Assembly (NCBI RefSeq): GCF_018812025.1
Contig: NC_063044.1
Location: 47,701,076 to 47,765,075, forward strand
DNA from: Megalobrama amblycephala
Taxonomy: Eukaryota; Chordata; Actinopteri; Cypriniformes; Xenocyprididae
DNA length: 64,000 bases
Reading direction: 5' to 3'
Below are positions 34,847 to 45,686 of this stretch, piece by piece. The position numbers were made by a program, and so were the translations under genes. Each line of letters opens with the position of its first letter. Positions within the stretch are counted from its first letter, which is position 1. A model generated the notes under the pieces. It made no database searches and was not told the origin of the DNA. It saw only the letters and a list, made by a program, of their open reading frames with translations.

Positions 34847-36397
34847 CCCTCTGGAGTCTGAGGCTGATTTGGGGCCTGGAGAAGTTTTGACATGCCCTGA
34901 CATTTGTGCTTTTTTCAGTTGTTCATAAACATATTAATGACACAAGTGCCATTACACTGTATTCAGCACAAACTAGGCTACCATAATATGTGAGGAACAT
35001 GTGTGTACATGTTTGTGTTTTTGAAGGAATAACGTTTATGCGTGGTTACTGAAAAAACAAAAAACTTAAGTCACTGATATAAGGCCAATAAAAGTATATT
35101 AAATCTGTGTTCACAAGACTTTTGGGTATTGAAGGTTGTAGACTAGAGTTTTTGCTTCAAAATTATGTAAAAATTATGCTGACTACTCTTTCATTTATAA
35201 CAATATACTGATTTAGTTTTTGTAAGACACTTTTTGCCAAGAAACACGGTATGCGAGGAGGCGTGAATCTCCATGAATAATGGCTCATTCTCACCTGTGA
35301 AGACAAAAGAATTGAATAGTAATGACCTGAAAAGACTTGCATATTAATGAGGCATTTCAGTCAGGTAGGCTGTGAAAAAAAACTTCTGTGATGTCTCAAG
35401 CTCATCATGGTATATGAAACATACAGAAAATTTTATTACAATATAAAATAATGGTTTTATATTATACTTTAAAATATAATGTATTTCTGTGATGCAAAGA
35501 GTCTGAATATAGGCTTTTAGTTTAAAAGCATGCACATTTGGAGAAATATAGGATTCTCATATGTTTATGTCAATTTTCTATACAGAGGAGTTATTTTTTA
35601 TTTAATATTCATTGTTATCTCTATGAGCGCTGGTGTTTGCAATTCATACTGCAGTCGGAGGCGCTCTGTGCATTTTAGTCCACAAATTCACCTAAGAAGA
35701 AGACGATATTCCATGAATGGTGTTTACCAATTCATACTACAGCCGGAGGGCGCTAAAGAAACAAAAACTCACTTAAAACTTATCAATAGAAGAAAACAAA
35801 CAGGAATTTACTGAATGTCTTCCAGAGATCGCTAACCATGGCTTTTTCATCCAGATAAACAATTTTCAAGGCAATAAATACACGATTGAGATGATGAATG
35901 CATGTGTTGTCTCTGAATTTGCCTGTGAATAGCGCTGGCTCCGTGGGTGTGGCCGCATTAGTGGGTAATGAGCTGAATCACGGACTTCTGACATGGCTCT
36001 CTTTTCATACAGATTACATAAACACAGAATGTTTGTTTTCGATTTGACTTGCACGATTTAAAACCTGACATTTCAACGTTTTGTTAGACATAAGTATGCA
36101 TTTTTTGTGATTAGTATTCACTAAGTTACACTTCATTTTCTGAGAACTATCAGATTGGACTTCGTTCAGAGGGAGATGAGAGATCACGCATCATGTTAGT
36201 TTTCTTTATTTTACAAAAAGCACAACATTGTGTTTTTACTCTGAGTGTACACAAATAAAAGAAGATATTCTATAGTTTCAATTGATATATTACTTATGTC
36301 TCTATGACAAGAAATGACGGAGTATTTTAAGTCTGTTTTGCTGCAATGTGAAAAAAACCCTGCAAAACACGCCGGAGCGTTTTCAGACCTCAGAGAG
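34847..36397 (-). mobile_element. TTAA element, family B, copy 2 (1551 bp)
   Basis: TTAA lies at 34843-34846 and 36398-36401. It reads CCCTCTGGAGTCTGAGG at the left and ACCTCAGAGAG at the right, the reverse of copies 1 and 3. The small open frame seen in copy 1 is present at 35866-36054 on the - strand. Confidence 0.9.
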
Positions 36398-36401
36398 TTA
36401 A

Positions 36402-36504
36402 AGAGCATTATGTAGTAATATGCCCCTATAGGCGGGTGCACAACGCACGTACACTCTGCATATTACACATGCAGCAGCACACAAACATGCCATATATATA
36501 AAAA
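36402..36504 (-). repeat. inverted segment of the Harbinger-like host element
   Basis: About 103 bp between the two family B copies. Its reverse complement (tatggcatgtttgtgtgctg... then catgtgtaatatg) matches 38985-39026, where the host is not interrupted and the segment follows 'acattgtaatcctttta' directly. This shows that the segment is flipped here. Confidence 0.8.
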
Positions 36505-36508
36505 TTAA

Positions 36509-38074
36509 CACTCTGAGGTCTAAAAACGCGCCGGCGCGTTTTGCAGGTTTTTTTTCACATTGCAGCAAAACAGACTTAAAATACTCTGTCATTTTTTGTC
36601 ATAGAGACATAAGTAATACATCAATTGGAACTATAGAATATCTCCTTTTATTTGTATACACTCAGAGTAAAAACAAAATGTTGTGCTTTTTGTAAAATAA
36701 AGAAAACTAACATGATGCGTGATCTCTCATCTCCCTCTGAACGAAGTCCAATCTGATAGTTCTCAGAAAATGAAGTGTAACTTAGTGAATACTAATCACA
36801 AAAAATGCATACTTATGTCTAACAAAACGTTGAAATGTCAGGTTTTAAATCGTGCAAGTCAAATCGAAAACAAACATTCTGTGTTTATGTAATCTGTATG
36901 AAAAGAGAGCCATGTCAGAAGTCTGTGATTCAGCTCATTATCCACGCCCATGGAGCCAGTGCTATTCAGACGCAAATTCAGAGGCAATACATGCATTCAT
37001 CGTCTCAATCGTGTATTTATTGTCTTGAAAAGTGTTTATTTGGATGTTAAAGCAATGGTTAGCGATCTCTAGAAGACATGCCGTTAGTTCCTAGTTCCTT
37101 CTTTATATTATGAATTTGTGGACTAAAGGTGTAAAGAGCGCCCTCCGGCTGCAAGTATGAATTAAAAATACCATTCCTGAAATGTCCTCTTCTTCTTTAG
37201 AATAATTTGTGGACTAAAGGTGTACAGAGAGCGCCCTCCGGCTGCAAGTATGAATTAAAAACACAGTATCCAGCACTCATAGTGATGACAATAAATATTA
37301 TTTCTCAGTATAGAAAATTGACATAAATATATAAGAATCCATCAATATTTCTCCAAATGTGCATGCTTTTAAGCTAAAAGCCTATATGAAATGCCATAGA
37401 GGTAACATAATTGTTCAGACACTTTGCATCACAGAAATACATTATATTTTAAAGAATATAATAGAATACCATTATTTTAAATTGTAATAATATTTCACAG
37501 TATTGCTGTTTATGATGAGCTGAGACATTATTACAGAGGGTTTTTTTCACAGCCTACCTGACTGAAAGGCCTCATTAATATGCAAGTCATTTCAGGTCAT
37601 TATTATGTGATTCTTTTGTCTTCTCAGGTGTAAATGGCCCATTATTCATGCAGATTCACGCCTCCACGCATACTGTGTTTCTTGACAAAAAGTGTCTTAC
37701 AAAAACTAAATCAATATATTGTTTTATATGAAGGAGTAGGCAGCATAATTTTTACATAATTCTGAAGCAAAAACTCTAGTCTACAACCTCCAATAGCCAA
37801 AAGTCTTGTGAACACAGATTTAATATACTTTTTTTGGCCTTATTTCAGTGACTTAAGTTTTTGTTTTTTCAATAAACACGCATAAACATTATTCCTTCAA
37901 AAATACAAACATGTACATACATGTTCCTCACATATTATTGTAGCCTAGTTTGTGCTGAATACAGTGTAATGACACTTTTGTCATTTATATGTTTATGAAC
38001 AACTGAAAAAAGCACAAATGTCAGGGCATGTCAAAACTTCTCCAAGCCCCAAATCAGCCTCAGACTCCAGAGGG
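36509..38074 (+). mobile_element. TTAA element, family B, copy 3 (1566 bp)
   Basis: TTAA lies at 36505-36508 and 38075-38078. The left end is CACTCTGAGGTCT and the right end is CAGACTCCAGAGGG. It is the same strand as copy 1 and inverted relative to copy 2. The small open frame is at 36835-37050. Confidence 0.9.
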
Positions 38075-38460
38075 TTAAATAACAAATCAAATATCGCGCC
38101 ATTGACTTTAGACCAGGTTTCAGTTGGTCAGTGGCACAGTCAGTTGCCTCAAAATAGTAACGCACCAACAATGCACCTGAACACACCAGCACGCTCATGG
38201 GCGCACAAATGGGTGCAAATGCATTTTCTATTTAAACAACGTGGCGCAGGACATGAAAATGATGACTGCGTTGGGCTGAAATAGCTGCATTGCACCGGGT
38301 ATGATAGGGCCCTTAATCTTAAAATACAAAAATCCATCATAAAATGTTATTTTTTACACCACACTGAACAATTTTCAAAACAAAGGACCAAGACATTTTA
38401 TTCCAAAAATATTTCAAATATAATTTCCACCACAAAATGAAATGGCATTTGTTCTCAAAT

Positions 38461-38540
38461 GTTCAGGTGAAAAAAAATGACAGAATATGTAAGCTGATGG
38501 GCACTGTTAGTTTGTTCAAATAAATGTTAGTGTTTCTTTT
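38461..38540 (+). repeat. 80-bp direct repeat, unit 1
   Basis: gttcaggtgaaaaaaaatga through gttagtgtttctttt is repeated at 39031-39110 with a single visible mismatch (ttcaaa against ttaaaa). Confidence 0.85.
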
Positions 38541-39030
38541 AACAGGAGTGTCAAATTATGCTATTAATTTAATACAAACAATTATTAAAAACTTCTAAAG
38601 CTACTTTTTGAAATTTCTGTACTGTGAGTTGCTTTTCTGCCAAAATAATGCATACTTTGCAGGCTTTTTTCAGCAAATATTGATATATGTGATTAATTGC
38701 AATTAATGTAGTTAATCAGCATATTATATAATATCAATTGACACCTTAAAGGGTTAGTTTACCCAAAAATGAAATTTCTGTCATTAATTACTCACCCCCA
38801 TGTCATTCCACACCCGTAAGACCTCCGTTCATCTTTGGAACACAAATTAAGATATTTTAACTGAACGCTTCTTTAGCTAGGAAACAAATCTGCTCATGCG
38901 CGAGGTTAAAGCACGAGCCAACCATCTACGTTTTTATCTTTAAGCACACAATAATAATCTTTTACATTGTAATCCTTTTATTTTTAATATTTGGCATGTT
39001 TGTGTGCTGTTGCATGTGTAATATGCAATT
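38541..39030 (+). repeat. mosaic insert between 80-bp direct repeats
   Basis: 38541-38858 copies 32163-32480: unique-looking intron plus the TTAA and the first roughly 107 bp of a family C element. 38859-39027 copies the Harbinger-like host: 34716-34842, joined directly to the reverse complement of about 36465-36504. The host TTAA elements and inversion are absent in this copy. The junctions are abrupt (gatatttt/aactgaacgc and aatatgca/attgttcagg). Confidence 0.8.
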
Positions 39031-39110
39031 GTTCAGGTGAAAAAAAATGACAGAATATGTAAGCTGATGGGCACTGTTAGTTTGTTAAAATAAATGTTAG
39101 TGTTTCTTTT
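39031..39110 (+). repeat. 80-bp direct repeat, unit 2
   Basis: Second unit of the 38461-38540 repeat. Beyond it the sequence continues as intron (atccattggactaaagtgcc). Confidence 0.85.
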
Positions 39111-41639
39111 ATCCATTGGACTAAAGTGCCCATAGTTCAAGAAACATCCAGTAACTGTCAGTCTTTTATGATGTGAAACGTTTTGATTTTAATAGGGAAC
39201 CATTCCTTCTGCTACTATTGACAATCATTTAAAATGTTAAGGAATTTATTACCAGAATATTTTATTGCTCAACTGTTTTTCAAGTATCAAAACACTGAAG
39301 ATGGCCAAGATCTTTTTCTCTCTCCTTTTCTCTCTCTCGGGAAATGCATAACTTTATTGTGTAACCTTTCTCAAACTCTCTGAATGTAAACGCTTGTGTG
39401 TTCCCCTTCAAAAGACTCAAAACATATTTTTGAAAACTAAGTTTGGAAGAGCCAGAGGTAGTCTGGAGATTGATTTAAGCAGTAAAAAGTCATTTACCTA
39501 TGAGCCAAAAACATACAAACTAAATCACAGAAGCAGCACACAGCAGTCCAGTGTCTCAGAAATAATACGATTTCAATTTGAAACATTAAATGAATCACCA
39601 CAGGCAGAGTGCAGCAAGTTAATGAAGGCCAGTGACCGGTTCAGGCCCTCTGAGGCACTCATGTCTAAAGACGCCCTTAATCCAATTGCACAATTTAATC
39701 ATTACCTTCAGATGTTTAATGAGCCACAAGATTTTGAGGTCTTTCATATAACCGTTTTTTTTTTTTTTTTTTTTTTTTTTTAGTTTAGCATTTGTTTAAA
39801 AAAAGGCAAAGATTTCCAATATTACTTAAGAAATGTACATCTGAATGAAGTGTACCTTGTAGCAGGAAAGGAGATCATAGGGGATGGCATTAGATTTGAT
39901 GGCGCCTAACCCTGATGAGCAATTGCCCTCAAACCACCTGGTTATGAGACAGAAACATGCAGAAGATCGGTGAAGTGGAGCATTAGCAGATTTGTTTCCT
40001 GTGGACTCTGTAAGTTATACCTGCTGATATTCCCATGAAAGAATCATTTTGCTTTCCCCCCAAAAAATGTTTTGGTGTACAGTTGTTAAAAGAAACTTTT
40101 TTTTTTCTTAGTGTGAAGTACATTTTAATAAATTTAAAGTGACGCTGTTATGCTTTTTCAGATATATTACACTCTAAAAAATGCTGGGTTGTTTCAACCC
40201 ATGTTTGGGTCTAAACCTACGTATTATATGCATTATGCCAGCTCAAGGTTTTCATTGGCTGCCCGCAAATAATGTCTGCTTTGACCCACCCTCAAACAAT
40301 GTAGTTGTAGTTGAGGCCTGGAAAAGTTTGGTTGGACATGTTGAGAAGACGGTGTTTTGACCTTGCATGTAAAACTATTGTAGGAGACCTCCAAAGCAAA
40401 TTAGGAACCTTTAAAATAGCATAATAAGGGCACTTTAATAATCATTTTTCCACTATAAAGAACCTTTTCTGCAGTAAAAAAGGTTCCATGGATGTTAAAA
40501 GTTCCTCAGGAAACCATAAATGCTAACAAAGAAGCTTCATTCATGTCCTAAAATCCTTTTTAGTCTCACCGTATTTGCTTTTTCCAAGAGGAAATGTTGA
40601 TTTATCCTGCTAGTAGTAGAATTTCCTGTGGATTTTGCACCGGAAATGTTTTCAAAAGCAGAATTACCCCATAAAAATTTATACTGTTGTAAAATATTAC
40701 TGATGAAGTTTCCGTCTGCTTTGTAGTCATTTATGGACAGAAGTTCAAAAGCCACGACATCTCTTAAAGACGGTTTCCTCTTTTCAACTTCCTAAAGTAT
40801 TTTGCAGGCTACATAGGTGCTAAGAATGCTGAACCCTCATGGTCTCTCAACACAAGAAAGCACTCTACAGAGGAAAGTGCAACAAGAGGGCATCGACAAT
40901 GCGTCTTCCATTGCCTACAAGCTCCCTGCGGGGTCCGTAAGAGATAGGGTGCTAATGCAAGAATGTAGTCAGCCCCTTCCACAGCTAGCATCCACAGAGA
41001 ACGGCCCACTTTTAGGTAGCATTTCTGTATTTAGTGAAGTAGAAATTTCCAAAAGCCCACAAGAGACTTTGCATTGTAAAAACACAAAATGACAGTAAAA
41101 TTCGGTATGCGAATGTAAGCGCTCCCACAGGCTCATAGGCTGCGAATCCGTCTGGCTATAGACGACTCGTAGTCTAGCCAGGAGACAGCAGCATCCCGAG
41201 GGGGAACATTTTTCTCTGTATTGGTGAGCATGCCGTGGATGTGTTGGTGAGCTGAGCCTCCTCTTAAAATAGGGCAAACGTGATACAATGCAGGGATCAG
41301 GAGAGGCTGCTTTGAAGAGCCCTTCTCTCAGGATTTAGTTAAAAGAAGTGGCATCAGAGGGGGAGAGTGTGAACCCCTACTAATGCCCAGATCATTGAAA
41401 ATGTGGAGGGTTCTTACAGTCCTTTAGTCTGTCAGTTGAAAGGGAAAGTTTAAAGGTGTGTAATTTCAGAACAGCACCGAACAGAATAGCAATAGTTTCG
41501 TTTAAACAGCCTGAATGGGCCGGACGTAATGCCATTGGCTCAACTACGAATACAGTCGGTCACATGCGCAGAATGTGCAGAAGAAGAAGAAGAAGAGATG
41601 AGCGATCGGTATGTTTACATGTCATCTGCAGAATTATTA
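39111..41639. other. intron 4 sequence, no gene seen
   Basis: It holds a T-run at about 39754-39781 and a short fragment of a 'cactctaaaaaatgctgggt' repeat at 40172-40210. Open frames of 80-130 codons lack recognisable domains or splice support. Confidence 0.5.
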
Positions 41640-42420
41640 GGCAAGTTTGTTTTTCTGATCATATTTTTTTTCAAGCACATTTTACCAATTCCAAACCACA
41701 TCAATCTTAAATCTGTAAATTACACATAAGGTAGGTTTTGTATTAACTTCTCAATCTAATTATATAAAGTTAATTTTGTACTCCAATTAATTTTTGAAAT
41801 ATAATCCTTTACACAGTTACTGTCATAACTTGTTTTCATGACAAATTTATTTAAACATACATTAAATAATCAAGACATTACTAACAGGTAAAGTAAATAT
41901 AATGAATAGACTAATATACACCGTGTGCAGAATTATTAGAGAAGTTGATTTTCTGATCTTTTTTTTTTTTTTTTTCAAGCACATCTTACCAATTCCAAAC
42001 CACATCAATCTTAATAACTACTATTAATTTTGGATTTAAGCCCAAATTATTAAATTCATTTGCTGTTTATTTTTAGATGTAATAATCAATACTCAAAAAA
42101 AAAAAAAAAAAAAAAAACAAACAAAAAAAAAACATGTAAATTGCACATAAAGCAGGTTTTGTATTAACTTCTAAATCTAATTATTAAGTTAATTTTCTAC
42201 TCCAATAATTTTTTGAAATATAATCATTTACATTACCTGTTAGTAATGTCTTGATTATTTAACGCATGTTTAAATAAATTTGTCATGAAAACTGTCATGT
42301 TATGACAGTAACTGTGTAAATGATTATATTTAAAAAATGAATTGGAGTCTAATTTTTTTTTATTATTATTTGAGTGTTGATTATTATATCTAAAAATAAA
42401 TAGCAACTAAATGTAATTAT
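41630..42420. repeat. tandem plus inverted repeat cluster ('tgcagaattattag' family)
   Basis: tgcagaattattaggcaagt...caagcacattttaccaattc occurs at about 41630-41700 and again at 41927-42010. The following gtaaattacacataag... stretch (41715-41812) recurs at 42137-42235. 42235-42350 is the reverse complement of about 41790-41890 (tgacagtaactgtgtaaa against tttacacagttactgtca). This looks like two overlapping copies of a palindromic miniature transposon. Confidence 0.65.
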
Positions 42421-42639
42421 TAATAATTTGGACTCTGTTGTTTTTAATTATAATTGAATTAATTTAAACACAGAGGCACATTTGTTCAAAAAAAAAGTTT
42501 AATAAAAAAAAAATATATATATGTTTAGTTTTTTTTTCCCTCTGCTGTACCGAGCCTGTAACAAACAGTGACATTAAAACCATATACAGTATAACGCACA
42601 TTTTAAATAGTGATAATAAGAAATATTTTTTGAGTGCCT

Positions 42640-42825
42640 AATCAACATATTAAAATTATTTCTGAAGGACACTAAAGATTGAAGTATGGCATCAGTTTAC
42701 AAGAATAAATAAAACTGTAAAATATTTTGAAAAAGTTTTATATTTAATCTAATAAATGCAGCTTTGGTGAGCTCAAATATATCAGAAATGTTTTTAAAAA
42801 ACCCAACCCCAAATTTTTGAATGAT
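42640..42825 (-). repeat. diverged copy of the 18236/59080 dispersed repeat
   Basis: ttatttctgaaggacactaa, aaatgcagctttggtgagct and a degraded 'ccccaaatttttga' end match that family in reverse, with many substitutions. Confidence 0.5.
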
Positions 42826-42856
42826 GTTGGTAGAAATATGAATCCCCTATTTTTAA

Positions 42857-43171
42857 ACTGTTAGTCCACACCAAAATGAAAATGTTGTCATCATTTACTC
42901 AACCTTATGAGATTCCAAACCTGTCCTCTTTTTAGAACAGAAAAGAATACAGTTTTAGATCAGAAAACAGTACATTTTGAATGTATTTTTCTTTATTTTT
43001 TTTGTGGTGGGGGTGGGATGGGTGTCCTCTGTTGTTGTCTTACATTATGAGGCCAAAACAGTGGAAACACTCTTCAAAATATCATTGTGTTTTCATATGA
43101 AGGCGTTGGAACATGAGGATAAGTAAATTGAGAATGAGAATGAATTTTCATTTTTTGTGTAAACTATCCCT
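42857..43171. mobile_element. diverged family C-type TTAA element (315 bp)
   Basis: TTAA lies at 42853-42856 and 43172-43175. The ends are ACTGTTAGTCCACACC and GTGTAAACTATCCCT, the weaker inverted repeat of an older copy. The right TTAA is shared with the next element, which begins at 43176. Confidence 0.7.
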
Positions 43172-43905
43172 TTAAAGGGTTAGTTCACCCAAAAGTGAAA
43201 ATTCTGTCATTAAGTCGTTCCAAACCCGTTCGACTTTCGTTCATCTTCGGAACACAAATGAAGATCTTTTTAATGAAATCTGAGCGATTTCTGTTCCTCC
43301 ATTGACAGTCTATGCAACTACCACTTTGACGCATTCAAAAAGTTCAAAGTTCGATCGCTTTATATCGCTTTTAATCTTTTAATCACATATAAACATTAGT
43401 CAACTCATAAATCACTTACGATAAACGGAAGCTCAAGCATGCTTGCTTGACATGCGAGAACCAATGAGGTTAATTTTTGTGTTACGCAGCACATTTGAGC
43501 TTCTGTTTATGTTCGCTGATCAAAGTTTATATGTAAATAAAAGCCTAAATTCAAAAAATTTGGCCTATCCACTCAATTCATATTGATTAGTTTTACGATC
43601 TCTTTATGAACTTTTTGAAGCGTCAAAACGTCTCGGTTACAAAGGTAACCCTCGTTCCCTGAAGGAGGGAACGGAGACGTACGTCGGACAGACCGACGAA
43701 TAGGAATCTCGCTAGAGAGGCCAATCTACTTCGAGTGTAACTAAAACGAGCCAATGCACATTGGCATGCAATCATATGCATCAGCTGCTCGCCTCGCAGC
43801 GCGGGTATATAATGAGCAGCAGGTGCGTTGCATCTTCAGGTTTTCGCTGAGGAGCCGAACCGGATAGGCAGCAGCATCAGCGGGGTACAGCGACTGTGGC
43901 GACGG

Positions 43906-44018
43906 GACGTACGTCTCCGTTCCCTCCTTCAGGGAACGAGGGTTACCTTTGTAACCGAGACGTTCCCATTCAGTCGGTCACGTTCGACGTACGTCGGACA
44001 GACCGACGAATAGGAATC
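43906..44018. repeat. DIRS internal complementary region
   Basis: 43906-43963 is the reverse complement of the left terminus (43627-43685) and 43961-44018 is the reverse complement of the right terminus (49746-49803). They meet at the shared GTT. In DIRS1 this region acts as the template for closing the circular intermediate. It lies downstream of the recombinase frame in the element's own direction, as expected. Confidence 0.9.
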
Positions 44019-44277
44019 CCTACCAAAGCGCCACAGGAGCTGCCCCCTTCCAGCGCTCTGTAGTAAGCCACCTGAACCCCCTTGCCTGAGGATGGTGGGA
44101 CAGGGCTAACACAGAGAGAGTCGATCACTGCTGTTCCCCAAAACCCATTCAGTGAGACTTTTGGATAACGCTGGGAAAGCGTACCCTTTCGCTGGGAAAG
44201 GAACGCTGCGGAAGCCACATCCTTCCCCGAAGGAGTTATGTGGAGAAGTACATATGGACTAACCCTGTAGGGCTGTG

Positions 44278-45653
44278 CTACATATGGAAGAGCTGGGGTG
44301 ACTCCAACCCGATGAAGGGTAGGTTCTCCCAGAGGGAAAGACACGGGCTTCGTTTAGGAGCAACCGTGGAACCAACCATATGGGATCCCCGTAGGGTCAC
44401 ACATATGGAACCCAGCCTAAACCCGGTTCTCAAGGATACAACGGAGTATAGGCCTGGCGCCAGACGCTCCGCCACGTCGGCTGCCGAAGGGATATCGGAG
44501 GACTCGACAGGGTCTGCCTTGTAGGGACTCTCTGGAGAAAAGAAGCGCATGTAGCGCAGCAAGCCGACACTAAGCCGGGGCCTCTCCGTGCCTCTGACCT
44601 GTGGCGAGAACACGGGAGGAGACCGGCTGGACACGAAGGCTATAGTATCTAGCGAACGTGTAGGTGTCGCCCAGCCCGCAGCTCTACAAATGTCTGTCAG
44701 TGAGGCGCCACGAGCCAGCGCCCAGGAGGATGCGACACCTCTCGTGGAGTGAGCATGCAACCTGAGCGGGCAGGGCACGCCCTGAGCTTGGTAAGCCAGG
44801 GCGATGGCATCCACTATCCAGTGGGCCATCCTCTGCTTGGAGACAGCCTTTCCCTTCTGCTGGCCTCCATAACAGACAAAGAGCTGGTCTGAGGTCCTGA
44901 GGCTTTGGTTCTGTCTATGTACTGTCGCAAAGCGCGAACTGGACAGAGCAAAGCCAGGGCTGGGTCTGCCTCCTCCGAGGGCAGCGCTTGCAGGCTCACC
45001 ACCTGGTCCCTGAAGGGAATGGTAGGAACCTTGGGCACATAGCCAGGCCGGGGTCTTAGTACCACGTGGCTATCACCCGGCCCGAACTCCAGGCACGATA
45101 CGTCGACCGAAAATGACTGCAGGTCCCCTACCCTCTTGATGGAGGCCAATGCAACCAGCAGCAAAGTCTTCATAGACAGAATCTTTAAGTCTGCCGATTG
45201 CAAAGGCTCAAAGGGAGCAATCTGAAGTGCTCTTAGCACCAGAGTGAGGTCCCAAGAGGGTATGGAGGGGGGACGAGGAGGATTTAACCGTCTCGCCCCC
45301 CTAAGGAACCTGACGACCAGGTCGTGCTGACCAACAGATTTGCCATCTATGTGGTCGTGGTAAGCGGAGATAGCAGCAGTATGGACTTTGAGGGTGGAGG
45401 GGGACAGCCTACGCTCCAACCCTTGCTGCAAGAAGGAAAGCACGACTCCGATCGAGCATCCTCGGGGGTCTTCTCGGCGAGAAGAGCACCACTCGACGAA
45501 CAGGTTCCACTTCGAGGCGTAAGCACGTCTCGTAGACAGTGCAAGTGCCGAAGTGATGGTGTTAAGTACCTCAGGGGGTAAGTCACCTAGAACCTCCGCG
45601 TCCCGTCCAGGGACCAGACATGGAGTTTCCAGAGGTCTGGATGCGGGTGCCAA
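44278..45653 (-). pseudogene. DIRS tyrosine recombinase (YR), frameshifted
   Basis: Two overlapping frames (45653-44814, then 44829-44278) cover the protein. The first has an N-terminal SAM-like DNA-binding half (STRRAYASKWNLFVEWC...) and the first catalytic Arg in KRVGDL. The second carries the HSTR (H-x-x-R) box and the AAGW segment. The catalytic Tyr lies after that, but in another frame near 44650-44640. There are therefore at least two frameshifts, near 44880-44900 and near 44665. The last 100 codons of the second frame are not part of the enzyme. It cannot make an active recombinase as it stands. Confidence 0.88.
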
Positions 45654-45686
45654 AGAGTGCCCCGTCTCTGAGAAGAAGGTCCTTCC

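Larger units (their letters stand above)
34443..38312 (+). mobile_element. Harbinger-like element (GGGCCCTAT ends) holding two inverted TTAA elements
   Basis: The left end is GGGCCCTATTTTAACGATCT and the right end is ATGATAGGGCCC. The flanking triplets TCA and TTA may be a decayed 3-bp (TWA-type) duplication. Host sequence is present at 34443-34842, 36402-36504 and 38079-38312. The middle piece is reversed relative to the other two, judged from the uninterrupted piece at 38859-39027. It is non-coding and about 750 bp without the insertions. Confidence 0.75.

Noticed and set aside
34443..39110. CRISPR-like repeated units
   Set aside because: The repeats are transposon copies and duplications in a vertebrate intron; there is no regular repeat-spacer pattern.
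39394..39783. 129-codon + strand open frame
   Set aside because: It ends in a poly-T run translated as Phe and has no family resemblance.
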